Notes under the pieces: model-generated
Seen by the model: only the letters and a program-made list of their open reading frames with translations
Told to the model about the DNA's origin: nothing
Database searches by the model: none
In this document: positions 17,417-25,884 of the stretch, one piece after another
Layout: the number at the start of each line of letters is the position of its first letter
Numbering within the stretch: position 1 is the stretch's first letter
Translations under genes and position numbers: made by a program
Assembly: GCF_040901545.1 (NCBI RefSeq)
Contig: NZ_JBBDYL010000045.1
Span: 124,001 to 188,000, forward strand
Direction of reading: 5' to 3'
Length of the DNA: 64,000 bases
Source of the DNA: Sulfuricaulis sp040901545
GTDB lineage: Bacteria > Pseudomonadota > Gammaproteobacteria > Acidiferrobacterales > Sulfurifustaceae

Positions 17417-18333
17417 TGTCCGCCGTGCCTGCGCCCAATGACGTGGTGCTGGGGCGCCGGCAGCTGTTCATGCTGCCGACCCGCTTCGGGTTGCTGTTTG
17501 CGGCGCTGCTCGTGGTGCAGTTGCTCGCCGCCATCAATTACGGCAACGGGCTCGCCTACGCCCTGACCTTTCTGCTTGGTTCGCTGGCCGTGGTGTCAAT
17601 GCTCTACACCCACCGCAATCTGATCCGCCTGCGACTGGTCGCCGGAATCTCCGCTCCGGTGTTCGCCGGCGAATCCGCCGTGTTCCGGATTAATCTCATG
17701 AACGACAGCGACACGCCGCGTTTCGGCGTCATCGTGATGCACGATAAAAACGCGGTCGCCCGCAGGGACATCATGGCGCGAAGCTCCGCCGCGATCGAGC
17801 TGCCGGTGCCGGCCGGGAAACGCGGTTATCTCAAGATGCCGCCCATTACCGTGACCACCCATTTTCCGCTGGGCCTGCTTTACTCGTGGTCGCGGCGTGT
17901 GGAGCTGAATCAATTTTGCCTGGTCTATCCGCGTCCCGCGGAACCCACGACGCGGCATACCCGCGCGCTGGATTCATTTGAGGCCACACAGGGACTTGAC
18001 GCCGGCGGTGACGATTACATCGGCACCCGCGAATTTCGTCCCGGTGATTCGCCGCACCATGTTGACTGGAAGGCGGCGGCACGCGGCAAAGGCTGGAGCA
18101 TCAAGCAGTTCGGCGGCGGCTATCACTGCTCCGTGTGGTTGGATTGGGACACGCTTGAAGGCCTGGATGTCGAACCGCGATTGCGCGTACTGACGCGCTG
18201 GGTGCTGGATGCCGAACACGAAGGCATGCTTTACGGCCTGCGACTGCCGGATAAAACCGTGTCACCTTCGAACGGCGAACATCATCAGCAGGAATGCCTG
18301 CGGGCACTCGCGCTGTTTGGACTTAAGCCATGA
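17416..18333 (+). CDS. DUF58 domain protein, MoxR partner
   Basis: The 305-residue protein has two N-terminal membrane helices (about 22-65), a periplasmic-type beta domain, and then the DUF58 signature FRPGDSPHHVDWKAAARGKG near residue 215, which precedes a von Willebrand-like fold. Such proteins are found with MoxR ATPases and a transglutaminase in many proteobacteria. Function is not established; a role in envelope protein processing or assembly is suggested by the context. Confidence 0.88.
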   Translation: MSAVPAPNDVVLGRRQLFMLPTRFGLLFAALLVVQLLAAINYGNGLAYALTFLLGSLAVVSMLYTHRNLIRLRLVAGISAPVFAGESAVFRINLMNDSDTPRFGVIVMHDKNAVARRDIMARSSAAIELPVPAGKRGYLKMPPITVTTHFPLGLLYSWSRRVELNQFCLVYPRPAEPTTRHTRALDSFEATQGLDAGGDDYIGTREFRPGDSPHHVDWKAAARGKGWSIKQFGGGYHCSVWLDWDTLEGLDVEPRLRVLTRWVLDAEHEGMLYGLRLPDKTVSPSNGEHHQQECLRALALFGLKP

Positions 18334-20309
18334 ACACCGTTCACGACCGGAGTGTGCTACTCAGTCTCCTGGTTGCGGGGGTCGGCGCAGTCGCGCCCCA
18401 TGTGCCGGAAATGCCGCCGTGGATCGTGGCGGTGTTTGCCGCGGGCGCCGTCTGGCGCTATCTCATCGACACGCAGCGATGGCACCGACCGGGCCGCTTC
18501 GTGCGTGTGGCGCTGATGGTGCTGGTGATCGTGGGGATTTTCCGGCAATACGGCACGCTGCTCGGACGCGATCCGGGAATCGCGTTGCTGATCACCCTGC
18601 TAGGGCTGAAGTTTCTCGAGCTCAAAACCCAGCGCGATGCGGTGGTCACCCTGTTTGTTTATTATCTCGTCATTCTCGGCAGTTTTCTTTATTCGCAATC
18701 GCTGTGGCTCGGTTGCTGGGCGCTGGTTGCCGTGACCGCGAGCACGATGGCGCTTATGCATCTCATGCAGCCAACGGGACTCACCCTGTTTTCGCGTCTG
18801 CGACTGTCCGCCGTTATGCTGGCCAAGGCGGTACCGCTGATGATCGTCGTGTATCTCCTGTTTCCGCGCATCAGCGGCACGCTCTGGGGGTTGCCGGCAG
18901 ACGCCTACAGCGGCCTGACGGGCATGTCCGACATCATGCAGCCGGGCAGTATCCGGAGCCTGAGCGAATCGTCCGAGATCGCCTTCCGCGCCACCTTTGA
19001 GGGCGCGCCTCCCCCGCTGCGCGAACTCTACTGGCGCGGGCTGGTGCTCACGGATACGAACGGACGCGGCTGGAGCCGGGCCGCCCCCGCGTCCCCGGCG
19101 GAATCGATTTCGTTCACCCCGTTGAACGATCCGGTGACATACCAGGTAACACTCGAACCGAGCAACAAGCCGTGGATGCCGGCACTCGAACTGCCTGGCA
19201 TGCGGCCGAAAGGCGCGCGCTACCAGCCTGACTTCACGCTGGAACACCGCGATGCGATTCGCGAACGCTTGAACTATACCCTGACGTCCTACACCCGTTA
19301 CCGCACCGGTGAACTGGCTGTCGCGGAGCGCGCGAAGACACTGCGATTGCCCGAAAACGTCAGTCCGCGCACGCGGGACCTGGCCGAACAGTGGCGCCGG
19401 GAGAATTCGAATCCGGCCTCGGTGGCGCGGGCGGCGCTGGATTATTTCAACCGGGAGAACTTTGTTTACACACTTAACCCGCCCTTGCTCGGCGACAACC
19501 CGGTGGATGAATTTCTGTTCACCACGCGCCGCGGATTTTGCGAGCATTACGCGGCGGCATTCGTGACGCTCATGCGCGCGGCCGGCATACCCAGCCGCGT
19601 CGTCATCGGTTACCTCGGCGGCGAAGTCAACACGGCCGGAAATTATCTGATCGTGCGCCAGTCCGATGCGCACGCCTGGGCGGAGATTTGGTCGCCGGCG
19701 CGCGGCTGGATGCGCGTGGACCCGACCGGCGCCATCGCACCCGAGCGCATTGAACTGGGATTTGACGCGGTGCGCCGACTCGAGCTGCAAGGCGTAGCGC
19801 TGGGCCGACTGCCCACCGATGCCGTATTGCGCGCGCTGCAGCTGGGTTGGCTTGAATACGTCGCGCTGCACACGCGCTGGTATTGGGATATCTCCCATTT
19901 GGCCTGGTACCGCTGGGTGGCGGACTACGGCAAGGAACGCCAGGAAAAATTTCTCATGTCCCTGGGCATTGAAAAAATTTCCTGGGGCCGGTTGTTCAGT
20001 CTGTTGCTCGCATGCGTGCTGCTGATCACCCTGGGGTACGCGCTCGTGTTGTGGCGCACGAAGAAATCTTCTGATTTTGCGCTCGCGCTTTATCGGCGGT
20101 TCTGTGGAAAACTCGCGCGCGCCGAGTTAGTGCGCGCGCCCCATGAAGGCCCGCTCGATTTTGCCCGGCGCTGCGTAAACCGGCGACCCGATCTGAGCCA
20201 ACAGGTGCGCATCATCACAGACAATTACCTGCGCGCGCGTTACGGCGCAACGGTGCAATCGGATACCTTGCGCGCGCTTAAGCGCGAAATAAGAAGATTT
20301 CAGGCATAA
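18330..20309 (+). CDS. TgpA-like membrane transglutaminase (DUF3488/transglutaminase-like)
   Basis: The 659-residue protein has an N-terminal membrane block of five or six helices (about 8-180), a periplasmic transglutaminase-like domain, and a last membrane helix near 555-575 with a DUF4129-like cytosolic tail. The catalytic triad is visible: Cys404 in RRGFCEHYAA, His448 in DAHAWAEIW and Asp464 in MRVDPTG. The Pseudomonas homologue TgpA is an inner-membrane protein reported as needed for viability. Its ATG overlaps the DUF58 stop by four bases. The true substrate is unknown. Confidence 0.92.
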   Translation: MNTVHDRSVLLSLLVAGVGAVAPHVPEMPPWIVAVFAAGAVWRYLIDTQRWHRPGRFVRVALMVLVIVGIFRQYGTLLGRDPGIALLITLLGLKFLELKTQRDAVVTLFVYYLVILGSFLYSQSLWLGCWALVAVTASTMALMHLMQPTGLTLFSRLRLSAVMLAKAVPLMIVVYLLFPRISGTLWGLPADAYSGLTGMSDIMQPGSIRSLSESSEIAFRATFEGAPPPLRELYWRGLVLTDTNGRGWSRAAPASPAESISFTPLNDPVTYQVTLEPSNKPWMPALELPGMRPKGARYQPDFTLEHRDAIRERLNYTLTSYTRYRTGELAVAERAKTLRLPENVSPRTRDLAEQWRRENSNPASVARAALDYFNRENFVYTLNPPLLGDNPVDEFLFTTRRGFCEHYAAAFVTLMRAAGIPSRVVIGYLGGEVNTAGNYLIVRQSDAHAWAEIWSPARGWMRVDPTGAIAPERIELGFDAVRRLELQGVALGRLPTDAVLRALQLGWLEYVALHTRWYWDISHLAWYRWVADYGKERQEKFLMSLGIEKISWGRLFSLLLACVLLITLGYALVLWRTKKSSDFALALYRRFCGKLARAELVRAPHEGPLDFARRCVNRRPDLSQQVRIITDNYLRARYGATVQSDTLRALKREIRRFQA

Positions 20310-20330
20310 GCAAAACGATCCGCGCGGATA

Positions 20331-21677
20331 TTATTTACCGATGCAAAAACTGGAAAAGATTCGCCCGAGCAGATCATGCGGCGTGAATTCCCCGGTGATT
20401 TCTCCCAGCGCCCGCTGAGCAAGGCGCAATTCCTCCGCCAGCAGTTCGCCCGCACGCGATTCCTTGAGCTGTAACCGGCCGCGCGCAATGTAAACTTGGG
20501 CGCGGCGTAGAGCGTCCAGGTGCCGGCGCCGGGCGATAAAAGTGCCCTCTCCTGCGGGTTGAAACCCCATGCATTCCTTGAGATGCCGGCGCAGCACATC
20601 GAGCCCGGCGCCCGTTTTCGCCGAGAGCGAGATTTCTGTCGCCTCGGGGGGGCCGGCAATCCCGGGTGCGCGCCCGGTCAAATCGATTTTATTGCGGATC
20701 ACGGTACGGGAGAGACGGGGCGGAAGAAGTTTCAGTACTTCAGCCGGGATACTCCCGCCGAGGGTATCGTCCAGCACCAGCAACACCCGGTCCGCGCGCT
20801 CCATTTGATCGCGCGCGCGGCGGATCCCTTCGGTCTCGATCTCGTCGCGCGACGCGCGCAGGCCGGCGGTATCCACCACGTGCAGCGGCATGCCGTCAAG
20901 GTGGATGCGCTCGCGCAGCACATCGCGCGTGGTGCCGGGAACGGGACTGACAATCGCGGTATCGGATTGCGCCAGCGCGTTCAGCAGGCTCGACTTGCCG
21001 GCGTTCGGCGGGCCGGCCAGCACCACCGTCATGCCGTCGTGCAGCAACACCCCCTGCTGCGTGGAGGCCAGAAGCTTCTCGATGTCCCGCACTAGCATCT
21101 CGAGCTCCTGCGTCACGCGCTCATCCGCCAGAAAATCGATTTCCTCTTCCGGAAAATCGATCGCGGCCTCGACATACAGGCGCAGGCGCGTGAGACCTTC
21201 GACCAGCGCGTGCACGCGCCGGGAAAATTCACCCTCGAGCGACCGCATGGCCGAGCGTGCCGCCGATTCGGAGCCGGCCTCGATGAGATCGGCCACCGCC
21301 TCGGCTTGAGCAAGATCGAGTTTGCCGTTCAGAAACGCGCGCTCGGAAAATTCACCGGGGCGCGCGGCTCGCGCGCCAAGTGCGAGCGCGCGGTCGAGCA
21401 ACATGTCCAGCACCACCGGGCCGCCATGTCCGTGAAGTTCCAGCACGTCTTCGCCGGTGAAGGAATGCGGTGCGGGGAAAAACAGTACCAGGCCCTGATC
21501 GATGGGCTGGCCGGCGGCGTCGAAAAATTTTGCGTACGTGGCGTGGCGTGCGCCTGGGAGTCGGACCAGCATGTCTTTAGCGATCGTGCGCGTCTGCGGG
21601 CCGGAGAGCCGGACGATGCCGATGCCCCCGCGTCCGGGTGGTGTGGCGATGGCCGCGATGGTATCGGTGCCCGCCAC
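20331..21677 (-). CDS. mnmE: tRNA modification GTPase MnmE
   Basis: MnmE (TrmE) is the GTPase and folate-binding partner of MnmG in U34 modification. The 448-residue protein has an N-terminal THF-binding domain (MAGTDTIAAIATPPGRGGIG), the G1 motif GPPNAGKS at 222-229, G3 DTAG at 269-272, NKID as G4, and the C-terminal Cys-Ile-Gly-Lys motif with Cys445. It ends 22 bases from the convergent transglutaminase gene and follows yidC by 10 bases. Confidence 0.97.
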   Translation of the reverse strand: MAGTDTIAAIATPPGRGGIGIVRLSGPQTRTIAKDMLVRLPGARHATYAKFFDAAGQPIDQGLVLFFPAPHSFTGEDVLELHGHGGPVVLDMLLDRALALGARAARPGEFSERAFLNGKLDLAQAEAVADLIEAGSESAARSAMRSLEGEFSRRVHALVEGLTRLRLYVEAAIDFPEEEIDFLADERVTQELEMLVRDIEKLLASTQQGVLLHDGMTVVLAGPPNAGKSSLLNALAQSDTAIVSPVPGTTRDVLRERIHLDGMPLHVVDTAGLRASRDEIETEGIRRARDQMERADRVLLVLDDTLGGSIPAEVLKLLPPRLSRTVIRNKIDLTGRAPGIAGPPEATEISLSAKTGAGLDVLRRHLKECMGFQPAGEGTFIARRRHLDALRRAQVYIARGRLQLKESRAGELLAEELRLAQRALGEITGEFTPHDLLGRIFSSFCIGK

Positions 21678-21687
21678 GGTATTTAGG

Positions 21688-23358
21688 CTATTTCGCCTGG
21701 CCCTCGACGACGCGGGTGATGCGCCACTGCTGCGCGATGGACAAGATGTTGTTCACGGTCCAGTACAACACCAAACCCGCGGGGAAAAACAGGAAGAACA
21801 CGGTGAACATGAACGGCAGGATCATGAATACCTTCTGCTGGACCGGATCGACCGGTTGGGGGTTCAGCTTTTGCTGCACGAACATCGATGCACCCATGAT
21901 GATCGGCAGGATGTAATACGGGTCCTGGGCGGAAAGGTCCTTGATCCACAAAATCCACGGAGCCTGGCGCATCTCGACGCTTTCCAGCAGCACCCAGTAA
22001 AGCGCGATGAATACCGGGATCTGAATCACTATCGGCAAACAGCCACCGAGCGGATTGATCTTCTCCGTTTTGTATAGCTCCATCATGGCCTGATTAAGTT
22101 TCTGACGATCGTCGCCGTATCGTTCCTTCAGTGCTTGCAATCGCGGCTGCATCTTGCGCATGTGCGCCATGGATTGGTAGCTCTTTGCCGACAACGGATA
22201 GAAGGCCGCCTTGATCAGTACGGTGAGCACGATGATGGCCCAGCCCCAGTTACCCAGCAGCCCATGAATGGCGGACAGCAACCAGAACAATGGCGCTGAA
22301 ATTACCGTAAGCCAGCCATAGTCCACGGTAAGGTCCATCCCTTCGGGCAGGGTCTTGAGTATCTTGTGTTCCTTGGGGCCGACATAGAGACTCACTCCGA
22401 TGATGCCGGTTTCACCCGGAGCCACTTTCGTCGGTGTGATATTTTTGAATCCAAGAACATAACGGGCGCCCTCCAGCACCATGGTATAAAACTCGTTGCG
22501 CTGATCCTTGGGCAGCAGCCACGAGCCCACGAAATAATGCTGCAACATGGCCACCCACCCGCCGGTAACCTCGCGCTTCAGCGGTTTGCTGGCCATGTCG
22601 TCGAGCGAAATCTTTTCGTACTTGTTCTCTGGCGTGTAGATCGCGCCGCCGGTATAGCTCGGGATTACGGTTAAGAAACCCCCCGTTTCCACGTGCCCGC
22701 GTTGAAATTGGCCATAGAGGTATCCAGCCCACTCGTTATGGGTGACATTTTTTACTTGAAACTCGAGATCCACCACATAGCTGCCACGGCGAAAAATATA
22801 AATCTTGGTGTACTGCACGCCATCGGGGGCGCGATAAGCGAGCGGTACCCGCAAAGAGTCCTGACCGTCCGTGAGAATGAAACGTTCGGCATTGGCCGAA
22901 AAATTAGTTTTGTGATTCGGGAATTCGCCTTTCGATCCGATAAGACCCGACTGGGCCACATACAGATCTTTGCCTGCCTCCTGCATCAGCGGAAAGGGTT
23001 GTTCGGGTTTATTCAGTTCCACCGGATATTGGCGGAGATACAGTTCGCGCAGATCACCGCCGTAGGTATCGATGATCGCGTCAAACAGATCGGTGCGGAC
23101 CTGAAGTCGACTGCCCCGGGTCAAAACCTCTGTGGGTCTGGGTGCCGGGCCGGTATCCGGGGCGGCGGTGAGTGCCGGCGCTTGGGGGAGATCGGGCGCG
23201 GGTGTCGAGCCGGCGGAAGGCGCCATTTTAGTGGTTGCGGGTGGCGCCGAAGTTGCCGTGCTCCCGGGACCGACAGTTTTTTCCTGCTCCCAGGCCTGCC
23301 AGATGAGCATCAGGACCATGGCGAGCGCAAAAAACAGAAACAGACGTTGATTATCCAT
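21688..23358 (-). CDS. yidC: Membrane protein insertase YidC
   Basis: YidC inserts and folds inner-membrane proteins, alone or with Sec, including subunits c and a of the ATP synthase. I start at MDNQRLFLFFALAMVLMLIWQAW (556 residues). The open frame extends 28 codons upstream but overlaps yidD and is not conserved. There is one N-terminal helix, a Pro/Ala-rich linker, a large periplasmic beta domain (about 80-330), and five C-terminal helices with the conserved insertase region INPLGGCLPIVIQIPVFIALYWVL. The start overlaps the end of yidD by 8 bases. Confidence 0.97.
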   Translation of the reverse strand: MDNQRLFLFFALAMVLMLIWQAWEQEKTVGPGSTATSAPPATTKMAPSAGSTPAPDLPQAPALTAAPDTGPAPRPTEVLTRGSRLQVRTDLFDAIIDTYGGDLRELYLRQYPVELNKPEQPFPLMQEAGKDLYVAQSGLIGSKGEFPNHKTNFSANAERFILTDGQDSLRVPLAYRAPDGVQYTKIYIFRRGSYVVDLEFQVKNVTHNEWAGYLYGQFQRGHVETGGFLTVIPSYTGGAIYTPENKYEKISLDDMASKPLKREVTGGWVAMLQHYFVGSWLLPKDQRNEFYTMVLEGARYVLGFKNITPTKVAPGETGIIGVSLYVGPKEHKILKTLPEGMDLTVDYGWLTVISAPLFWLLSAIHGLLGNWGWAIIVLTVLIKAAFYPLSAKSYQSMAHMRKMQPRLQALKERYGDDRQKLNQAMMELYKTEKINPLGGCLPIVIQIPVFIALYWVLLESVEMRQAPWILWIKDLSAQDPYYILPIIMGASMFVQQKLNPQPVDPVQQKVFMILPFMFTVFFLFFPAGLVLYWTVNNILSIAQQWRITRVVEGQAK

Positions 23359-23623
23359 GTTTGGCCGTGGGCATTCGCCCGGCGCGGTCTGCGAGTGGAA
23401 CCGGATCGTATCCCCCGGGATGCCACGGGTGACAGCGGGCAAGCCGGCGCGCGGCCAGCCATAATCCGCATGCCGTGCCGTGTGTTTCGATGGATTCCAC
23501 AGCGTATTGGGAGCAGCTGGGATAGAACCGGCAATGGTTGCCCAGCCAGGGGCTCAGAAGATAGCGGTATCCGCGGATAATTCCGATCAGGATCTGTTGC
23601 ACTGAAGTTCGACCTTTTCCCAA
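23351..23623 (-). CDS. yidD: Membrane protein insertion efficiency factor YidD
   Basis: YidD is a small inner-face membrane-associated protein that helps YidC-dependent insertion. The 90-residue product contains the hallmark RGYRYLLSPWLGNHCRFYP followed by SCSQYAVESI, and GGYDPVP near the end. The frame overlaps the 3' end of rnpA by 37 bases from the ATG; a GTG at 23602 would give a shorter overlap and a more typical length. The 3' end overlaps yidC. Confidence 0.93.
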   Translation of the reverse strand: MGKGRTSVQQILIGIIRGYRYLLSPWLGNHCRFYPSCSQYAVESIETHGTACGLWLAARRLARCHPWHPGGYDPVPLADRAGRMPTAKHG

Positions 23624-23952
23624 AATTGATCCAATGATGTTCGCAACACGGCGGTCTCTGCCCCGCCCGCCTTCGGGCTGGCTACGACCACAATATCCAG
23701 CCCGTTCAGTCTTTGCTGGCTACCACGGAATGATTCGCGTATCTGGCGCTTGACGCGGTTGCGAACCACCGCCCGGGGAGACGTCTTGCGGGAGACGATG
23801 ATACCCAATCGCCCGTGGGGACGAGGGGTGCGAAGCGCGTAGACACCAAAAAAAATATCGCGCCACCGCCAATCGCTTTTCAGAGTCGCCGTGTATTCCC
23901 CCGGCCGCAGCAGCCGATGCGATTTGGGCAGTCCGCTGCGGGCATTCGTCAA
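23587..23952 (-). CDS. rnpA: Ribonuclease P protein component
   Basis: RnpA is the protein cofactor of RNase P, which matures tRNA 5' ends. The 121-residue protein carries the RNR motif in RAVVRNRVKRQIRESFR and ends with a Trp-containing helix. The start codon is TTG at 23952, one base after the rpmH stop, giving near-continuous translation of the two genes. The N-terminus (SGLPKSHRLLRPGEYTATLK) matches the family. Confidence 0.94.
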   Translation of the reverse strand: MTNARSGLPKSHRLLRPGEYTATLKSDWRWRDIFFGVYALRTPRPHGRLGIIVSRKTSPRAVVRNRVKRQIRESFRGSQQRLNGLDIVVVASPKAGGAETAVLRTSLDQFWEKVELQCNRS

Positions 23953-23953
23953 T

Positions 23954-24088
23954 CTAAACGCCCAGTCGTGTGCGACCCTTGGCGCGGCGCGCGGAGATTA
24001 TCCGTCGGCCACCCTTAGTTTTCATGCGCGCGCGAAATCCGTGTGTGCGTTTGCGTTTAAGCACGCTTGGCTGATATGTACGTTTCAT
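23954..24088 (-). CDS. rpmH: 50S ribosomal protein L34
   Basis: The 44-residue reading frame from the ATG at 24088 encodes MKRTYQPSVLKRKRTHGFRA, then RMKTKGGRRI, ISARRAKGRTRLGV, the nearly invariant L34 sequence. Stop TAG at 23954-23956. It is the first gene of the leftward rpmH-rnpA-yidD-yidC cluster and diverges from dnaA across a 215-base intergenic. Confidence 0.98.
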   Translation of the reverse strand: MKRTYQPSVLKRKRTHGFRARMKTKGGRRIISARRAKGRTRLGV

Positions 24089-24155
24089 CGGGTTCGGTTC
24101 TTAACTCGTTGTTGGATTGTCGCCGCGGTGTTCAATCTCGCAGCAAAGGGCGGCA

Positions 24156-24185
24156 AACTTACTGCCTCCCGTCAACGTTTGTCAA
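24156..24185 (-). promoter_or_regulatory. Possible rpmH promoter
   Basis: On the minus strand a perfect TTGACA (24180-24185) is followed after 18 bases by TAAGTT (24156-24161), a poor -10. The position, about 70 bases ahead of rpmH, suits the divergent rpmH/dnaA region. The -35 is convincing, the -10 is not. Confidence 0.4.
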
Positions 24186-24232
24186 CAGAATATTGCGCTA
24201 ACTGTTTGTAATCACAGATGTCGGATTCTTCC

Positions 24233-24241
24233 TGTGGATAA
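24233..24241 (-). promoter_or_regulatory. Consensus DnaA box between rpmH and dnaA
   Basis: TGTGGATAA on the plus strand, that is TTATCCACA on the minus strand, the consensus high-affinity DnaA box. It lies about 60 bases ahead of dnaA and could serve dnaA autoregulation or be part of the origin. I found no second perfect copy in this intergenic. Confidence 0.75.
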
Positions 24242-24303
24242 CTCATCGGTTAGCGGTTAGACTTCACTCTCCTCTTGTAAGCGTAAATTAAAACTCGAAT
24301 GTG

Positions 24304-25647
24304 ATGTCGCCCGTCTGGAAAAAGTGCCTGGAACGGCTCGAGGAGGAACTGTCTGCACAACAGTTCAACACTTGGCTGCGCCCGCTGCATGCCGTTCAGG
24401 ATGGCCAGTCACTTCGCTTGCTGGCCCCGAACCGGTTTGTCATGGATTGGGTCCGTGACCGCTTTTTTGAACGTATTGCGGAACTGACCGGCGAATACAG
24501 CGGGGGAGCGCTTACGGTACAAGTTGAGGTAGGAAGCCAGTTACGAATAAACGACAGTGTGCGAATATCGAAAGCTGTCGTCAGTACCCGTCCGGCGGCA
24601 ACCGCTGCCACGCGATTACCTTCCATTATCGGGCGTCTGGATCCCGAATTTACGTTTGAAAATCACATAGAAGGGAAATCCAATCAGCTGGCGCGGGCGG
24701 CAGCGAAACAGGTCGGTGAAAATCCTGGTGGGGCGTTTAATCCGCTTTTTATCTACGGCGGCGTGGGCTTGGGGAAGACACATCTCATGCAAGCGGCGGG
24801 TAACCTGATGCTAAAGCATCGACCGGATGCCACCGTGGCCTATATTCACTCCGAGCGTTTTGTCGCCGACATGGTTAAGGCGCTGCAGCATAATGCGATT
24901 GGAGAATTTAAGAAGTTATATCGAAATCTCGACGCTTTGTTGATTGACGATATCCAGTTTTTTGTCGGCAAGGAGCGATCTCAAGAAGAATTATTCCACA
25001 CTTTCAATGCATTACAGGAGTCCAAGCGGCAGGTTATCATCACCGCAGATCGTTTTCCCAAAGAGCTGGTTGGAGTTGAGGAACGTCTAGTTTCGCGTTT
25101 CGGTTCCGGTTTGATCGTCTCGATTGAACCGCCTGAATTAGAAACGCGAGTGGCCATACTGATCAAGAAGGCGAAACAAGAAAGTGTAGAGCTCCCGGAG
25201 GATGTTGCTTTTTTTATTGCCAAGCGAGTTCGGTCAAATGTCCGTGAACTGGAAGGGGCGCTCCGCCGCATCCTTGCCAGTGCCTTCTTTACCGGTAAGG
25301 CGATCGATGTCTCCCTCGTGGGTGAGAGTCTCAAGGATCTTATTTCTTTCCAGGAACGTTTGGTTACGATAAATAATATCCAGAAAACAGTCGCTGAGTA
25401 TTTCAAAATCCGGGTTTCAGATTTGCATTCGAAAAACCGCTCACGCCACGTTACGCGCCCACGCCAATTCGCCATGGCGTTGTCGAAAGAACTGACTGAC
25501 CACAGTCTGCCTGAAATAGGCGATGCCTTTGGGGGCCGCGACCATACTACGGTATTACATGCCTGCCGCAAGGTGGTGGAGCTTAAAGCAAAGGATTCGC
25601 ACGTTAATGAAGATTACAGCAACCTGCTCAGGATACTCACCACCTGA
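24304..25647 (+). CDS. dnaA: Chromosomal replication initiator DnaA
   Basis: DnaA is the AAA+ protein that binds DnaA boxes and melts the origin. The 447-residue protein has domain I (MSPVWKKCLERLEEELS), a short linker, Walker A GGVGLGKT at 152-159, Walker B LLIDDIQF, and the domain IV signature GGRDHTTVLHACRKV. The frame begins GTG-ATG at 24301; I use the ATG at 24304 because MSPVW aligns with the usual N-terminus, and neither has a strong ribosome site. A short hairpin with a T-run overlaps the stop. Confidence 0.97.
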   Translation: MSPVWKKCLERLEEELSAQQFNTWLRPLHAVQDGQSLRLLAPNRFVMDWVRDRFFERIAELTGEYSGGALTVQVEVGSQLRINDSVRISKAVVSTRPAATAATRLPSIIGRLDPEFTFENHIEGKSNQLARAAAKQVGENPGGAFNPLFIYGGVGLGKTHLMQAAGNLMLKHRPDATVAYIHSERFVADMVKALQHNAIGEFKKLYRNLDALLIDDIQFFVGKERSQEELFHTFNALQESKRQVIITADRFPKELVGVEERLVSRFGSGLIVSIEPPELETRVAILIKKAKQESVELPEDVAFFIAKRVRSNVRELEGALRRILASAFFTGKAIDVSLVGESLKDLISFQERLVTINNIQKTVAEYFKIRVSDLHSKNRSRHVTRPRQFAMALSKELTDHSLPEIGDAFGGRDHTTVLHACRKVVELKAKDSHVNEDYSNLLRILTT

Positions 25648-25665
25648 TTATCAGGTTTGCTTTTT
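25642..25665 (+). terminator. Probable terminator after dnaA
   Basis: ACCTGA (25642-25647), loop TTA, TCAGGT (25651-25656), then TTGCTTTTT. The stem starts inside the last codons of dnaA. If active it separates dnaA transcription from dnaN and the sequence between them. Confidence 0.5.
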
Positions 25666-25884
25666 CTGGTGATAACTATGTGAATGGTATTTATAGAATC
25701 CCAGCGTCCCGGTATTATTCAAGTTCTATTGCTGTTACTCACAGGCGCGACACTCGATACACACAAAGTTGCCAGACCCAAAATAACTTGTGTTACCGTT
25801 GCAGAATGAGTTACACACAGATTAATAGCTCAATAACTACTACTACAGAACTACATATATAACACCAGAACAAACAACATACGA
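25666..25884 (+). other. Candidate replication origin, dnaA-dnaN intergenic
   Basis: An AT-rich gene-free stretch. It holds two near-consensus DnaA boxes on the plus strand, TTACTCACA (25735-25743) and TTACACACA (25811-25819), each one base off TTATNCACA, and further weak matches near 25757. After the second box come CTACTACTAC (25837-25846), CTAC (25851-25854) and ATATATAA. A box followed by CTA triplets and then AT-rich DNA is the arrangement of the DnaA-trio unwinding element known from Bacillus. A 60-codon open frame across the region has no coding character. Confidence 0.55.

Noticed and set aside
18600..19898. 432-codon minus-strand open frame within the transglutaminase gene
   Set aside because: The sense strand encodes a protein with an intact catalytic triad; the antisense product is Arg/His-rich with no recognisable motif.
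25680..25862. 60-codon open frame between dnaA and dnaN
   Set aside because: Ser/Thr/Tyr-rich, no ribosome site, and it covers the candidate DnaA boxes and AT-rich element, so it is best read as origin DNA.
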